Shown: positions 16,850 through 26,087 of the stretch, piece by piece
Layout: each line of letters starts with the position of its first letter
How positions within the stretch are numbered: position 1 is the first letter of the stretch
Assembly (NCBI GenBank): GCA_903932145.1
Contig: CAIZFE010000109.1
Location: 176,724 to 240,723 of the forward strand
Direction of reading: 5' to 3'
Source: an uncultured Rhodopila sp.
GTDB taxonomy: Bacteria > Pseudomonadota > Alphaproteobacteria > Acetobacterales > Acetobacteraceae
Length of the DNA stretch: 64,000 nt
Made by a program: the position numbers and the translations under genes
The notes under the pieces: model-generated
What the model saw: only the letters and a program-made list of their open reading frames with translations
The model's database searches: none
What the model was told of the DNA's origin: nothing

Positions 16850-18178
16850 TTACCCGCACAGAGCGGCTTGCAGTTCGGCGAAGCCCTGCTCCACCGAACA
16901 GGACTCGGTCTTGATCTGGGCAAGGAAATTTTCAATACGCGGCGCGAGGCGCACCGCTTCGTCCACCGCCGGATCGCCGCCGGATTTGTAGGCACCCAGA
17001 CGGACCAGATCCGCCATGTCCTGCCATGTCGCCAGGATCGCACGAGCCTTGCTGGCCAAGGCATTTTCAGCCGGCAGATTGACCCCCGGCACCGTCCGCG
17101 ACAGCGAGCGCAACACATCGATCGCCGGATACCGGCCGCCTTCGCCGATCCGGCGGTCCAGCACGACGTGCCCATCCAAAATGCCGCGCACCGCATCGGC
17201 CACCGGCTCGTTTTGGTCGTCACCTTCGACCAGCACGGTAAACAGGCCGGTAATCATGCCGGTTCCTGGCAGTCCGGGCCCCGCGCGCTCCAGCAACTGC
17301 GGCAGTTCGGCGAAAACACTCGGCGGGTAGCCGCGCGTGGTGGGCGGTTCGCCGGCCGACAGGCCAATCTCACGCAACGCCAGGCAAAACCGGGTCACAC
17401 TGTCCATCATCAACAAAACCGACTTGCCCTGGTCGCGGAAATGTTCCGCCACGCACATCGCGGCGTAGGCGCATTCGCGTCGCATCAACGGCGATTGATC
17501 CGATGTCGATACCACCAGCACCGACCGAGCCAGGCCGTCGGGACCGAGGTCGTCCTCGATGAATTCCCGCAGTTCCCGGCCGCGTTCACCGACCAGGGCG
17601 ATCACCGCGACATCGCAGGCGGTAAAGCGGGCCAGCATCGACAGCAGTGTTGATTTACCAACGCCCGATCCGGCGAACAGGCCAAGCCGTTGCCCTTGGC
17701 GGCACGTGACGAAGCCGTTCAACGCCTTGACGCCGAGGTCGATCCGGGGCCCCAGCCTGGATCGGATGGCCGCATTGGGCGGTGCCCGGCGAACCGGCGA
17801 ACTGTGGTCGCCGGCTATCAGAGCGCCCTTGCCATCGATCGGTTGGCCAAGCGGGTCGATCACCCGTCCCAGCCATGTATCGGACACCGCCAAACGCGCG
17901 TCGCTGCCAACCACCACCGGTGCGCCGGGGCCGATGCCGGCCAACGAACCGAAAATCATGGCTCGCGTCAGGCCGTTGTGGAACCCGATGGCCTCCGCCT
18001 GCACCGGCGGACCATGTTTGGGGCTGATCCAAACGCGGTCGCCCATGGACAGATGCCCGGTTGGCCCCTCCAAATCCACCGCCAGGCCGGTTATCCCGCT
18101 GACCCGGCCAGCGATTTCGAACGGCCGCATCTCCCGCAGTTTCGCATGCGCCGCATCCAATCGGGACGCGATTGTCAT
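16850..18178 (-). CDS. fliI: Flagellum-specific ATPase FliI
   Basis: A 442-aa F1-beta-like ATPase that powers unloading of export substrates at the flagellar base. The Walker A motif GLFAGSGVGKST lies near residues 166-177, followed by IALVGERGRELREF, Walker B LLMMDSVTRFCLALREIGL cut at 19 residues, and GEPPTTRGYPPSVF, all diagnostic of FliI/SctN. ATG 18178 is chosen because it lies two bases after the cheR stop and gives MTIASRLDAAHAKL; the longer frame start at 18223 would overlap cheR. Part of a che-fli operon. Confidence 0.96.
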   Translation of the reverse strand: MTIASRLDAAHAKLREMRPFEIAGRVSGITGLAVDLEGPTGHLSMGDRVWISPKHGPPVQAEAIGFHNGLTRAMIFGSLAGIGPGAPVVVGSDARLAVSDTWLGRVIDPLGQPIDGKGALIAGDHSSPVRRAPPNAAIRSRLGPRIDLGVKALNGFVTCRQGQRLGLFAGSGVGKSTLLSMLARFTACDVAVIALVGERGRELREFIEDDLGPDGLARSVLVVSTSDQSPLMRRECAYAAMCVAEHFRDQGKSVLLMMDSVTRFCLALREIGLSAGEPPTTRGYPPSVFAELPQLLERAGPGLPGTGMITGLFTVLVEGDDQNEPVADAVRGILDGHVVLDRRIGEGGRYPAIDVLRSLSRTVPGVNLPAENALASKARAILATWQDMADLVRLGAYKSGGDPAVDEAVRLAPRIENFLAQIKTESCSVEQGFAELQAALCG

Positions 18179-18180
18179 CT

Positions 18181-19044
18181 TTAAGCCGGAACCGCCGCAT
18201 AGACCTGATGCGACCCGGCGCACGGCACGAACTTGTCGGTCACCCCAAAGGTCGTTTCTGCCCCGCCGAGATACAGCAAACCGCCCGGAGCCATCCGTTC
18301 CCAGATCGCACCCAGCACCCGGCGCTTGGTCGGCAGATCGAAATAGATCAGCACATTGCGGCAGAACACCAGATCGAACGTGCCCAGCGGACGCAAATCA
18401 TCCATCAAATTCCAGGTCCGGAACTCGACCAGTTTGCGAACCGGATCGGTTATCCGCCAGCCCCCGTCCGCCTTGCGGAAATACTTGATCAGGCTCGGCG
18501 TGGACAACCCACGCTGCACCTCGAACTCCGAGTACAATCCCTGTTGCGCTCGGGCTATCTGTTCCGCCGAAATATCGGTGCCGAGAATTTGGACGGGGCG
18601 GGTCCCCAGGCTGGCTTCCAGCACCGTTATGGCAATGGAATAGCACTCTTGCCCGGATGACGCCGCGGCCGACCAGATCCGCAACGGCTGCGTCGCCGGG
18701 TAGGCGGCATGCATGACCGGCAAATGGCGGCGCAAGTGATCGAACGGCTTGGTGTCGCGAAAGAACAGAGTTTCATTCGTGGTCATGGCTTCGACGATAT
18801 CGTTCGCCAGGGCCTCGTTCGGGTGCGACCGCAGACGCGCCGTCAGGTCCGCGAACCCGCCAAAGCGCCGGTTGCGGACAATCTGTTCCAGCCGGCTTTC
18901 GACCAGATAGGCCTTGTCCAGCCCCAGCACGATCCCGGACCTGGCCCGCACGAACTCCGCGATGGCCAGAAAATCGGTTTGCGAGATCGTGTCGGGGCGC
19001 GTTCCCGGACTCGCCGTCTTCGCGAAAACTGTCGTCGTATTCAT
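18181..19044 (-). CDS. cheR: Chemotaxis protein methyltransferase CheR
   Basis: A 287-aa CheR, which methylates glutamates of chemoreceptors with S-adenosylmethionine. The N-terminal helical domain carries ETLFFRDTKPFDHLR, and the SAM domain has IWSAAASSGQECYSIAI, a variant of the usual SAACSTGEEPYS motif, then ILGTDIS, FDLVFCRNVLIYF and GGAETTFG. ATG 19044 overlaps the cheB stop as ATGA. The Cys/Glu changes in the SAM motif are conservative; activity is likely retained. Confidence 0.93.
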   Translation of the reverse strand: MNTTTVFAKTASPGTRPDTISQTDFLAIAEFVRARSGIVLGLDKAYLVESRLEQIVRNRRFGGFADLTARLRSHPNEALANDIVEAMTTNETLFFRDTKPFDHLRRHLPVMHAAYPATQPLRIWSAAASSGQECYSIAITVLEASLGTRPVQILGTDISAEQIARAQQGLYSEFEVQRGLSTPSLIKYFRKADGGWRITDPVRKLVEFRTWNLMDDLRPLGTFDLVFCRNVLIYFDLPTKRRVLGAIWERMAPGGLLYLGGAETTFGVTDKFVPCAGSHQVYAAVPA

Positions 19045-20129
19045 GCGCCACGCCTTCCGACAAGCTGAAGCAGCCTGGGTGCCAATTCGTTTAGGGGAAG
19101 AATTGTCTGGCAAAGCCCCGCCCGGGCCACCGCGCCGGGCATACCCCACACGATACTGCTTGCCTCATCCTGGGCAATAACCGAACCGCCATCCGCGACG
19201 ACCCGTTCAGCCCCGCGCAGCCCGTCCTGGCCCATGCCGGTCAGCATCAGCGTCAGGACCCGGCCGGGATACGCCGCGGACAGGCTGCGCAGCATCGGGT
19301 CCACCGCCGGACGGCAGAAATTCTCCGGCGGATCGTCGGTCAAGGCTATCGTTGCATTTCCCTCGCGGCCAACGACCGTCATGTGGCGGTTTCCCGGTGC
19401 CAGATGCACATGACCGGACCGCAATGGTTCGCCATGCACCGCTTCGGCGCAGGTTGCTCCACCCAGCCGGTTGATGTGGTCGGCGAACTGGGCGGTGAAC
19501 GATGCCGGCATGTGCTGGGTGAGCAATATCGGCACCGCCACGCGATCCCCCAACGCCTGGAACAGGGTCAGCAAGGCCGCGGGTCCACCAGTTGAGCTGC
19601 CGATCGCCAGCACCGTCGGCCGCTGGCGTGGCGCGGCTCGCAGTTGCAGGGACGAAGTGGACGCCTGCGGTGTAACGGCGGCTTTTCGCGCACGGCTGGC
19701 ATGGCTCTGACGCCCGAGCCCACGCACCTTGGCAATCAATTCCGTGCGGAACTCCTCATCCGTACCCACGGCGCCTACCGATGTCGGCTTCGGAATGAAA
19801 TCGGCCGCGCCGAGACGCAACGATTCCAGGGCGACGGCCCCGCCCTTCGTCGTCATCGTTGATGACATCAGGACCTTAACCGCACGATCGGCGGCCAGCA
19901 GGCGCGGCAAAGCGGCCAAGCCGTCCATCACCGGCATTTCGATGTCCAGCACCACCACATCGATTCCGCCCGCTTGCACGGTTTCGATCGCTTCGAGTCC
20001 ATTGGCGGCTTTGGCAACGACCTTAATCGACGTGTCGGAGCGCAGCAGCCGCTCCAGCACGGTTCGAACAATGCCGCTGTCATCGCACAGCAGGACCCTG
20101 ACGATGTCATCCGCGGCCGTACATATCAT
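19041..20129 (-). CDS. cheB: Chemotaxis glutamate methylesterase/deamidase CheB
   Basis: A 362-aa two-domain CheB. The receiver domain (about 8-130) has CDDSGIVR and phosphoacceptor Asp62 in VVVLDIEMPVMDGLAALP. The esterase domain shows all three catalytic positions: Ser in AIGSSTGGPAAL, His in LTQHMPASFTAQF and Asp in MLTGMGQDGLRGA. It reverses CheR methylation under CheA control. Stop overlaps cheR start; 41 bases separate it from cheW. Confidence 0.96.
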   Translation of the reverse strand: MICTAADDIVRVLLCDDSGIVRTVLERLLRSDTSIKVVAKAANGLEAIETVQAGGIDVVVLDIEMPVMDGLAALPRLLAADRAVKVLMSSTMTTKGGAVALESLRLGAADFIPKPTSVGAVGTDEEFRTELIAKVRGLGRQSHASRARKAAVTPQASTSSLQLRAAPRQRPTVLAIGSSTGGPAALLTLFQALGDRVAVPILLTQHMPASFTAQFADHINRLGGATCAEAVHGEPLRSGHVHLAPGNRHMTVVGREGNATIALTDDPPENFCRPAVDPMLRSLSAAYPGRVLTLMLTGMGQDGLRGAERVVADGGSVIAQDEASSIVWGMPGAVARAGLCQTILPLNELAPRLLQLVGRRGA

Positions 20130-20170
20130 CGGTTACCAACCTGGTATCGAAACATGAGCGTGTCCTCCCA

Positions 20171-20620
20171 CTAGCCTATTGCCAGTACGCGTTCAGTGTT
20201 CAGCACGACCAAGAGCTCCGACGCCATCCGATAAATTCCAGAGCTGAACTCACGCCAACCCGCGGCGAGGGTTGGCGGATTCGCCTCGATCTGGTGCTCG
20301 TCGAACTCGATCACCTCGCGAACCGAGTCCACAACCAGGCTGTACAATTCGCCTTGCCGTTCAACCACCACGCTCATCCCGGCCTCACCGCTGTCGCGTG
20401 CGGGTAAATGCAGCCGCCGCCGCAGGTCGATTGCTGTCACAATGCGGCCCCGCAGGTTCATGCTGCCCGCGATTTCCGGCGGGGCCAGCGGAATACGGGT
20501 CATCTTTTGAGTAACGATGATGTCCCGGACGCTGAGCACGGGAATACCGCACAACTGCCCCCGAACCGTCATGGTGACAAACATCGAGGCCGCCCGCTTT
20601 TCAGTTACCTCGTCGGTCAT
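20171..20620 (-). CDS. cheW: Chemotaxis coupling protein CheW
   Basis: A 149-aa CheW that bridges chemoreceptors and CheA. Motifs: RGQLCGIPVLSVRDII, MTRIPLAPPEIAGSMNLRG (the conserved NLRGRIV loop), and SLVVDSVREVIEF. Its ATG overlaps the cheA stop (ATGA), so the two are translationally coupled. Confidence 0.94.
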   Translation of the reverse strand: MTDEVTEKRAASMFVTMTVRGQLCGIPVLSVRDIIVTQKMTRIPLAPPEIAGSMNLRGRIVTAIDLRRRLHLPARDSGEAGMSVVVERQGELYSLVVDSVREVIEFDEHQIEANPPTLAAGWREFSSGIYRMASELLVVLNTERVLAIG

Positions 20621-23265
20621 GCCCGGGCTCCCGCGTCAGCCAACACGCGTCGGGGGGCGCTGCCGGCGCGTGATGTCGCCAATGCGTTGGCAACAGCCTC
20701 CACCAAAATGGCTTTGTCGAATTTTGAGATGTAGTTGTCGAAGCCCGCCTCTCGGCCGATTGCCATGGCCTTCGGCGAACTGAGGCTGCTCAACGCGATG
20801 ACGGGCAGGTCCATCCATGCCCCTCGCGCTCGGATTTCCCGAGCAAATTCAAGCCCGTCCATTTCTGGCATTTCGATATCAGAAAGGATAAGATCGAAGC
20901 CCCGCCCGGCGGTACGCAGCGCCAGGGCCGCCACCGGGTTGTCCACCGCCGTAACGACGTAGCCTTCGGCCGACAGCGCCGGCACAATCAGGCTGCGGAA
21001 GAAGGCACTGTCCTCCACGACCAACAGTTGCCTTGGTTCGGCTTTGTTCATTGGATTGGTACCGAACCAGTCCTTGAACGCACATTTCAGCCAAAAGCTG
21101 GTATCGAGAATGTCGGTGGCGCGGCCCTGAATGATCGCCGTGCCCAAAAACCCCGGTTGATCGGTCGCCAGCTCGACCTGCAAATAATCCTCGACCACAT
21201 CGACGATCTCATCGACCATCAGCCCCATTACACGGGCACCATCGGCGAACACCAAAACCGGTTGCATCGGCGATTGCGTTTCCGACCCGGGCAGCGCCAT
21301 GCCGACCAGCGGCATCAACTTACCACGGTATTGTGTCACCGGCAGGCTGCCGGAATATTCGATCGCCGACCGGGCAATCGTTTCAAGTCTGGAAACGAGA
21401 TTCAGCGGCACCGCCTTGCTTTGGGCGCTGCCGGCCTTGAACTGCAACAACGCCATTTTCTGTGCCGAACTCTGCACATCATCGGCCTTTGTGGTCTCGG
21501 CCTGTGTGGCCGGATGCCCTGTGCCTATTCCGGCGGCCCGGGCGATTCCGTTAGGATCCAGGATCATAATAACCGAACCATCTCCAAGAATAGTGTTGCC
21601 GCTAAACACGGTGATATGCCGCAGGATCGGCGCGACCGGCTTGACAACGATTTCCTCGGTGTCGAATACCCGGTCCACAATCAGACCGAAGCGGCTGGCG
21701 CCGACCTGAACGACAGCGATATACAAGCTTTCCACGGGCTTCCCTTGCGGCCGTCCCGGGTCGCTCAGCTTGAGCAGATCGCCAAGGTCGATCAACGGCA
21801 GCAGATGGTCCCGCAGGCGCAGCACCGGCGTTTCGTTGATCTGCTCGATCACGGTGTCGGACGTCCGCGCGTCGATTTGCGTTGCCGCGAAGCCGGACGT
21901 CTGAGCCCGCACGAGTTCCACGACGCTGATCTGCGGGATGGCATAGCGTTCGCCCTTGACCTCGACGATCAAGGCGGAAACGATCGCCAGCGTCAGCGGA
22001 ATTTTCACGGTGAAGACCGTCCCGCGGCCTTCCTCGCTCGTTACATCGACGGTGCCGCTGATACGTTCGATATTGGTCTTTACGACGTCCATGCCGACGC
22101 CGCGGCCGGACACCGACGTGACGGCGGCGGCCGTGGAGAACCCGGCCCGAAAGATGAATGACCGGATCTGCTGGTCGGTCATCGATGACAGTTCGGCTTC
22201 AGTGGCCAGACCGTTGGTAATGATCTTGTTGCGTATCCGATCCACCGGCAGTCCGCGTCCATCATCGCCGACTTCGATAACGATGTGGCCGCCCTCATGG
22301 AACGCATTCAGGTTGATGCGCCCCCGCTCCGGCTTGCCGCAGACAACCCGGTCCGCTGGCCCCTCCAACCCATGGTCAGCGCTGTTGCGCACCATATGGG
22401 TCAGCGGGTCCTTGATCAATTCCAGGACCTGACGGTCCAGTTCGGTCTCCGCGCCCAACATGACCAGATCGATTTTCTTGCCGAGTTCCTGTGCGAGATC
22501 CCGCACAAGCCGCGGCAGATTGTTCCAGGCGTTGCCAATCGGCTGCATGCGGGTTTTCATCACGCCCTCCTGCAGGTCGGACGTGATGTGCGACAGGCGC
22601 TGCAGCGGTGCGGCGAAGATGTTGCTGTCCTGCGTGCGGGCAAGCTGCAGGATCTGGTTACGGGTCAGCACCAGCTCGCTGACCAGCGTCATCAACCCTT
22701 CCAGAACGTCCACATTGACACGGATCGTTTGGGTGGCGCCCTGAGCCGCGGCTTCCGGCGCTGGCGCGGCGGCTGGCTTTGCCGCAGGCTTGGCCGCGAC
22801 AGGCGGCGCGGAAACCGGCACCGGTGCTGTCACCGGGGCGGCCGGTTCGGGTTCCTCCCAGATATCAGCCGCGGCCTGTTCCCCCGCTTTACCCTCGGCC
22901 ATCGCGTTCAGCGCGGCAATCAGTACAGTATCGTCTCCGTCAGGTTCCTTGCCGATACGCCCGATCCCGTCAACGATCTCGCGGATACAGTCCAACGCGC
23001 GGAGAATCAGCGTAATCGAGGCCGGTATCACGGCCATGGTGCCGTTTCGATGCTGATCTAGAACGCTTTCGGCTGCGTGGGCAACCTTCTCCAACCGTGA
23101 CAGGCCCAGAAAGCCGCACGTACCCTTTATCGTATGAACGTGCCTGAAAATCGACGACAGTGCCGGCTTGTCGTCCGGCTGACGCTCCAGCTTCACCAGC
23201 TCGATGTCCAGCTTCTCCAGACTCTCCAGGGTCTCAGTGAGGAAATCCGGCAACAAGTCTTCCAT
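20617..23265 (-). CDS. cheA: Chemotaxis histidine kinase CheA fused to a second CheW-like domain and a receiver
   Basis: An 882-aa CheA variant. Order: HPt domain (1-105) with phospho-His about 44 in FRHVHTIKGTCGFLG; an Ala/Pro linker (about 120-170) where the P2 CheY-docking domain would normally be; P3 dimerisation helices; HATPase with LTHMVRNSADHGLE and VSGRGVGMDVV; P5 CheW-like domain; a second CheW-like region (about 580-720); and a C-terminal receiver with VVEDSAFFRSL and phosphoacceptor Asp in LILSDIEMPEMDG. The built-in receiver may act as phosphate sink or replace cheY, none of which is in this window. ATG 23265 gives the normal MEDLLPDF start. Confidence 0.93.
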   Translation of the reverse strand: MEDLLPDFLTETLESLEKLDIELVKLERQPDDKPALSSIFRHVHTIKGTCGFLGLSRLEKVAHAAESVLDQHRNGTMAVIPASITLILRALDCIREIVDGIGRIGKEPDGDDTVLIAALNAMAEGKAGEQAAADIWEEPEPAAPVTAPVPVSAPPVAAKPAAKPAAAPAPEAAAQGATQTIRVNVDVLEGLMTLVSELVLTRNQILQLARTQDSNIFAAPLQRLSHITSDLQEGVMKTRMQPIGNAWNNLPRLVRDLAQELGKKIDLVMLGAETELDRQVLELIKDPLTHMVRNSADHGLEGPADRVVCGKPERGRINLNAFHEGGHIVIEVGDDGRGLPVDRIRNKIITNGLATEAELSSMTDQQIRSFIFRAGFSTAAAVTSVSGRGVGMDVVKTNIERISGTVDVTSEEGRGTVFTVKIPLTLAIVSALIVEVKGERYAIPQISVVELVRAQTSGFAATQIDARTSDTVIEQINETPVLRLRDHLLPLIDLGDLLKLSDPGRPQGKPVESLYIAVVQVGASRFGLIVDRVFDTEEIVVKPVAPILRHITVFSGNTILGDGSVIMILDPNGIARAAGIGTGHPATQAETTKADDVQSSAQKMALLQFKAGSAQSKAVPLNLVSRLETIARSAIEYSGSLPVTQYRGKLMPLVGMALPGSETQSPMQPVLVFADGARVMGLMVDEIVDVVEDYLQVELATDQPGFLGTAIIQGRATDILDTSFWLKCAFKDWFGTNPMNKAEPRQLLVVEDSAFFRSLIVPALSAEGYVVTAVDNPVAALALRTAGRGFDLILSDIEMPEMDGLEFAREIRARGAWMDLPVIALSSLSSPKAMAIGREAGFDNYISKFDKAILVEAVANALATSRAGSAPRRVLADAGARA

Positions 23266-23438
23266 TTGGTGCTCCAACTCGGACCCATCGGCAGGGAAGG
23301 GCGATCAATGTTGGATATAGGCCGTTCGGAATTTTTCGGACGCATATATGTCCCGTTGTGGCTTTTCTTCCTCCCTAGCGACATCGGAGCAGCACCTTGG
23401 CGGGTAAACCAGTACGGGGTAACGGGAGTGGCGCCCCG

Positions 23439-24500
23439 GTGACCATCGTCATCCGGCGAGATGAAGGCGAGGAGCCGGCGCATCACGGGGGCGCCTGGAA
23501 AGTCGCCTACGCCGACTTTGTTACTGCCATGATGGCGTTCTTCATGCTGATGTGGCTGCTGAACGCAACGACCGAGGTCCAGCGAACCGGCCTGGCGGAC
23601 TATTTTGCTCCGACCAATCTGTTCGGCCGGTCGGCCAGTGGGTCCGGCAAGCCGTTCGGCGGACAGACCCCGAATGATTCCGGCACAAGCGTATCGACCG
23701 ACGGGATGCCGAAGGCTATCACCGGTCACACATCGCCGCAGCAGGATGTTGACGAGGCGGCCACCGATACGATCGCGCAACCGGCGGCACAATCGGATGC
23801 CCAGACCGACGCCGATGCCGACGATCCCGCCAGGGCCTCGTCCGCCGGACCAAGCGCGGGAATCGCCATCCAGCCCGGCCATGGCGCTCAGGCAGTGATC
23901 CAGGGAGGCGACTACGCCGCGGCGCAGATCATCCCTCCCCCTCCGGGAACGGCTAAAGCAGAGGCCCTGGAGAGGGCGGCGGCGGCCCGCGGCGACGCTC
24001 AGCGGGAGCAGAGTGCCATGGAGCAAGCCGGCGCCCAGTTGCTCGACACCATCCGCCACGATCCGGCGCTGCAAGACGCGGCGGGTCAGATGCTGATCGA
24101 CAACACGCCGGAAGGTCTGCGTATTCAGCTTGTTGACGCCGAACGTCACCCGATGTTCGGACTCGGCGGGGCAACGCCGACGCCCCGGGTTCGGGCGCTG
24201 ATGCAAAAAGTCGCGCCCGCTCTGGCCGGGCTGCCGAACGCCATTACGATCGCCGGTCATACGGATTCGCTGACGTATCGTGGTCAGGAGAAGGGCAACT
24301 GGGAACTATCGACGGACCGAGCCAATGCGTCGCGCCGAATTCTGGTGGAAGCCGGCCTGGCGGACGAACGAATCAGAAGCGTCACCGGCAACGCCGATCG
24401 CGATCTGCTGGTACCGAGCGATCCGCTGAACCCCGTCAATCGCCGTATCACGATCATCGTGCTGCGCCACGCGGGCGCCCCCGGTTCGGTCAAACAATGA
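23439..24500 (+). CDS. motB: Flagellar stator protein MotB
   Basis: MotB anchors the stator to peptidoglycan and forms the proton channel with MotA. The protein shows HHGGAWKVAYADFVTAMMAF, with the proton-carrying Asp in the single N-terminal membrane helix, a long Ala/Pro-rich periplasmic linker, and a C-terminal OmpA-like domain with ITIAGHTDSLTY and LSTDRANASRRIL. GTG 23439 (353 aa) is preferred: GGGAG lies 9 bases upstream. A TTG at 23397 would add 14 residues. The gene is divergent from cheA and precedes motA, the reverse of the common order. Confidence 0.93.
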   Translation: MTIVIRRDEGEEPAHHGGAWKVAYADFVTAMMAFFMLMWLLNATTEVQRTGLADYFAPTNLFGRSASGSGKPFGGQTPNDSGTSVSTDGMPKAITGHTSPQQDVDEAATDTIAQPAAQSDAQTDADADDPARASSAGPSAGIAIQPGHGAQAVIQGGDYAAAQIIPPPPGTAKAEALERAAAARGDAQREQSAMEQAGAQLLDTIRHDPALQDAAGQMLIDNTPEGLRIQLVDAERHPMFGLGGATPTPRVRALMQKVAPALAGLPNAITIAGHTDSLTYRGQEKGNWELSTDRANASRRILVEAGLADERIRSVTGNADRDLLVPSDPLNPVNRRITIIVLRHAGAPGSVKQ

Positions 24501-24513
24501 AAAGCCGCACATT

Positions 24514-25389
24514 ATGACCGTCATTGGTGGTTTGCTTTTCACGCTGGTATGCGTATTTGGCAGTTTCGCCCTCACCGGCGGCAGCGTCATTGCGATTTTG
24601 GAAGGACTTCCCTTTGAGTTGCTGACCATCGCCGGCGCCGCCATCGGATCGTTCGCCATGGCGAACAGCGTTCATGTGATAAAGGCAACGTTAGGTGGTA
24701 TGAAAAGCGTCGTCGGTGGCGCGCGCTACCATGACGCGGACTACATCGATCTGCTCGGTCTGTTGTACAGACTGATCCGCCTGGTGACCAGCAAAGGCAC
24801 CATGGCCGTGGAAAGCCATATCGAGAACCCACAGGAAAGCACCATCTTCAAAGAGCATCCCAAAATACTACTCAATAAGGAGGTCGTGAGCCTGGTGTGC
24901 GATTATTTCCGCATGATCGGCATGGACGCGGACGATCCGCATCAGGTCGAGGACGTCATGGGACGCGAACTGAAGAAAACGCTGGTCGAAAAGATGCACC
25001 CTGTTCACGCCTTGCAGGGCATGACCGACGGACTGCCGGCGCTGGGCATCATCGCGGCGGTGCTGGGCGTGATCAAGACCATGAGCCACATCAACGAACC
25101 TCCGGCCGTCCTTGGAGAAATGATTGGCGGCGCCTTGGTCGGCACCTTCCTGGGGGTCCTGTTGGCCTACGGCATGGTCGGCCCCATCGCCGCCCGGCTG
25201 AAACAGGTGGTCGAGGAGGAGGCACGCTATCTGGAGGTGGTTCGCGCCATCCTGGTGTCGCATCTGCATGGCAACGCGCCGCAGGTGTCGATCGAGACCG
25301 GCCGGAAAATGGTTCCGAACGAATACATGCCAACCTTCTCGAATCTCGAGACGACGCTTGAGAAAATGCAAACCACGGCGCGTGCGTGA
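24514..25389 (+). CDS. motA: Flagellar stator protein MotA
   Basis: A 291-aa MotA with four membrane segments: the first two at 3-24 and 34-55, then the cytoplasmic loop with HPVHALQGMTDGLPALGIIA leading into the third, and the fourth around GEMIGGALVGTFLGVLLAYG. The charged loop residues that contact FliG lie in between. It starts 13 bases after motB and its stop is part of TGATG with the next gene, so all three are coupled. Confidence 0.95.
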   Translation: MTVIGGLLFTLVCVFGSFALTGGSVIAILEGLPFELLTIAGAAIGSFAMANSVHVIKATLGGMKSVVGGARYHDADYIDLLGLLYRLIRLVTSKGTMAVESHIENPQESTIFKEHPKILLNKEVVSLVCDYFRMIGMDADDPHQVEDVMGRELKKTLVEKMHPVHALQGMTDGLPALGIIAAVLGVIKTMSHINEPPAVLGEMIGGALVGTFLGVLLAYGMVGPIAARLKQVVEEEARYLEVVRAILVSHLHGNAPQVSIETGRKMVPNEYMPTFSNLETTLEKMQTTARA

Positions 25390-25949
25390 TGGGTTTTTGG
25401 CAGGCGGCACTTTGCCCATTGATCCTGGCCGGATTCAGCACGCCGATACTGGCGAACGAGATGGAGACGCCGGCGGCGGCTCCCACAGAGCGTAATATCG
25501 TCGCGGTTTTGGATCCGCTGTCGCAATTGGCCGCCGCGCCGGATATTTGGTCCGTCTCGCGCTCCGACGCAGGATGCTATCTGATGTCGCCGCAGCGAAA
25601 AGACAGCAGCGGCCTGGCAATCGGGCGGCATCCGAAGCTTGGTTCGGGTCTGTTCGTCCTGAATTTCGGCCTTGCGGTGCCGCACGCGAATTTGGGTGAA
25701 CCCGTTGGGATCCAGGCTGGGGGCCACGACCTCAAGGGATCTGGGCGGCTTGTCGGGCTACGGCTTCTATTCGTCCCACTGGACGATGCCGCGATGCAGG
25801 ACGCTCTGAAGGCCCTCGGTGCTACCGGCGCCCTCTGGCTTGAGATCAGACATACCTCCATGGTGCATGGAGGCCGGAACGTTGCCGAAGCCGTCGCACG
25901 GTATCGCCAGGACTGCGCCACCGCCACAGGCCAAACGCCTAGGTCATAA
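25389..25949 (+). CDS. Secreted hypothetical protein coupled to motA
   Basis: A 186-aa protein with a Sec signal peptide (MGFWQAALCPLILAGFSTP, cleavage after ILANE region) and no known domain. Blocks visible: DPLSQLAAAPDIWSVSRSDAG, an alternating beta-type middle, and LWLEIRHTSMVHGGRNVAEAV. ATG 25389 is chosen since it forms the TGATG overlap with motA. Location downstream of motBA suggests a periplasmic protein linked to the stator, but no sequence evidence ties it to a known motility factor. Confidence 0.6.
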   Translation: MGFWQAALCPLILAGFSTPILANEMETPAAAPTERNIVAVLDPLSQLAAAPDIWSVSRSDAGCYLMSPQRKDSSGLAIGRHPKLGSGLFVLNFGLAVPHANLGEPVGIQAGGHDLKGSGRLVGLRLLFVPLDDAAMQDALKALGATGALWLEIRHTSMVHGGRNVAEAVARYRQDCATATGQTPRS

Positions 25950-25975
25950 TCCGGCGGAAAATTTCCCGGGACCCG

Positions 25976-25991
25976 TTAACCTTTCGTTAAC
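25976..25991. promoter_or_regulatory. CtrA binding box (TTAA-N7-TTAAC)
   Basis: TTAA at 25976-25979, seven bases, then TTAAC at 25987-25991: a perfect match to the CtrA consensus that controls flagellar and cell-cycle genes in alphaproteobacteria. It lies just after the motB-motA-secreted protein unit and about 97 bases upstream of the PIN-domain gene. The only full match I found by eye in the window. Confidence 0.6.
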
Positions 25992-26087
25992 CTTGTGCCG
26001 TTAGGGTACTGGTCGTGAACCGGTCTGACGCCCAATCGATGCTTGTCCGTCAGTTCGGTTTGCCGCCAACGAACCGGAGCAATGGGC

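Noticed and set aside
23334..23353. Palindrome GGACGCATATATGTCC in the cheA-motB spacer
   Set aside because: Only four outer base pairs are perfect and it does not match a known operator; too weak to call.
23278..23438. Sigma-54 (-24/-12) promoter upstream of cheA or motB
   Set aside because: No TGGCAC-N5-TTGC match in the divergent spacer on either strand.
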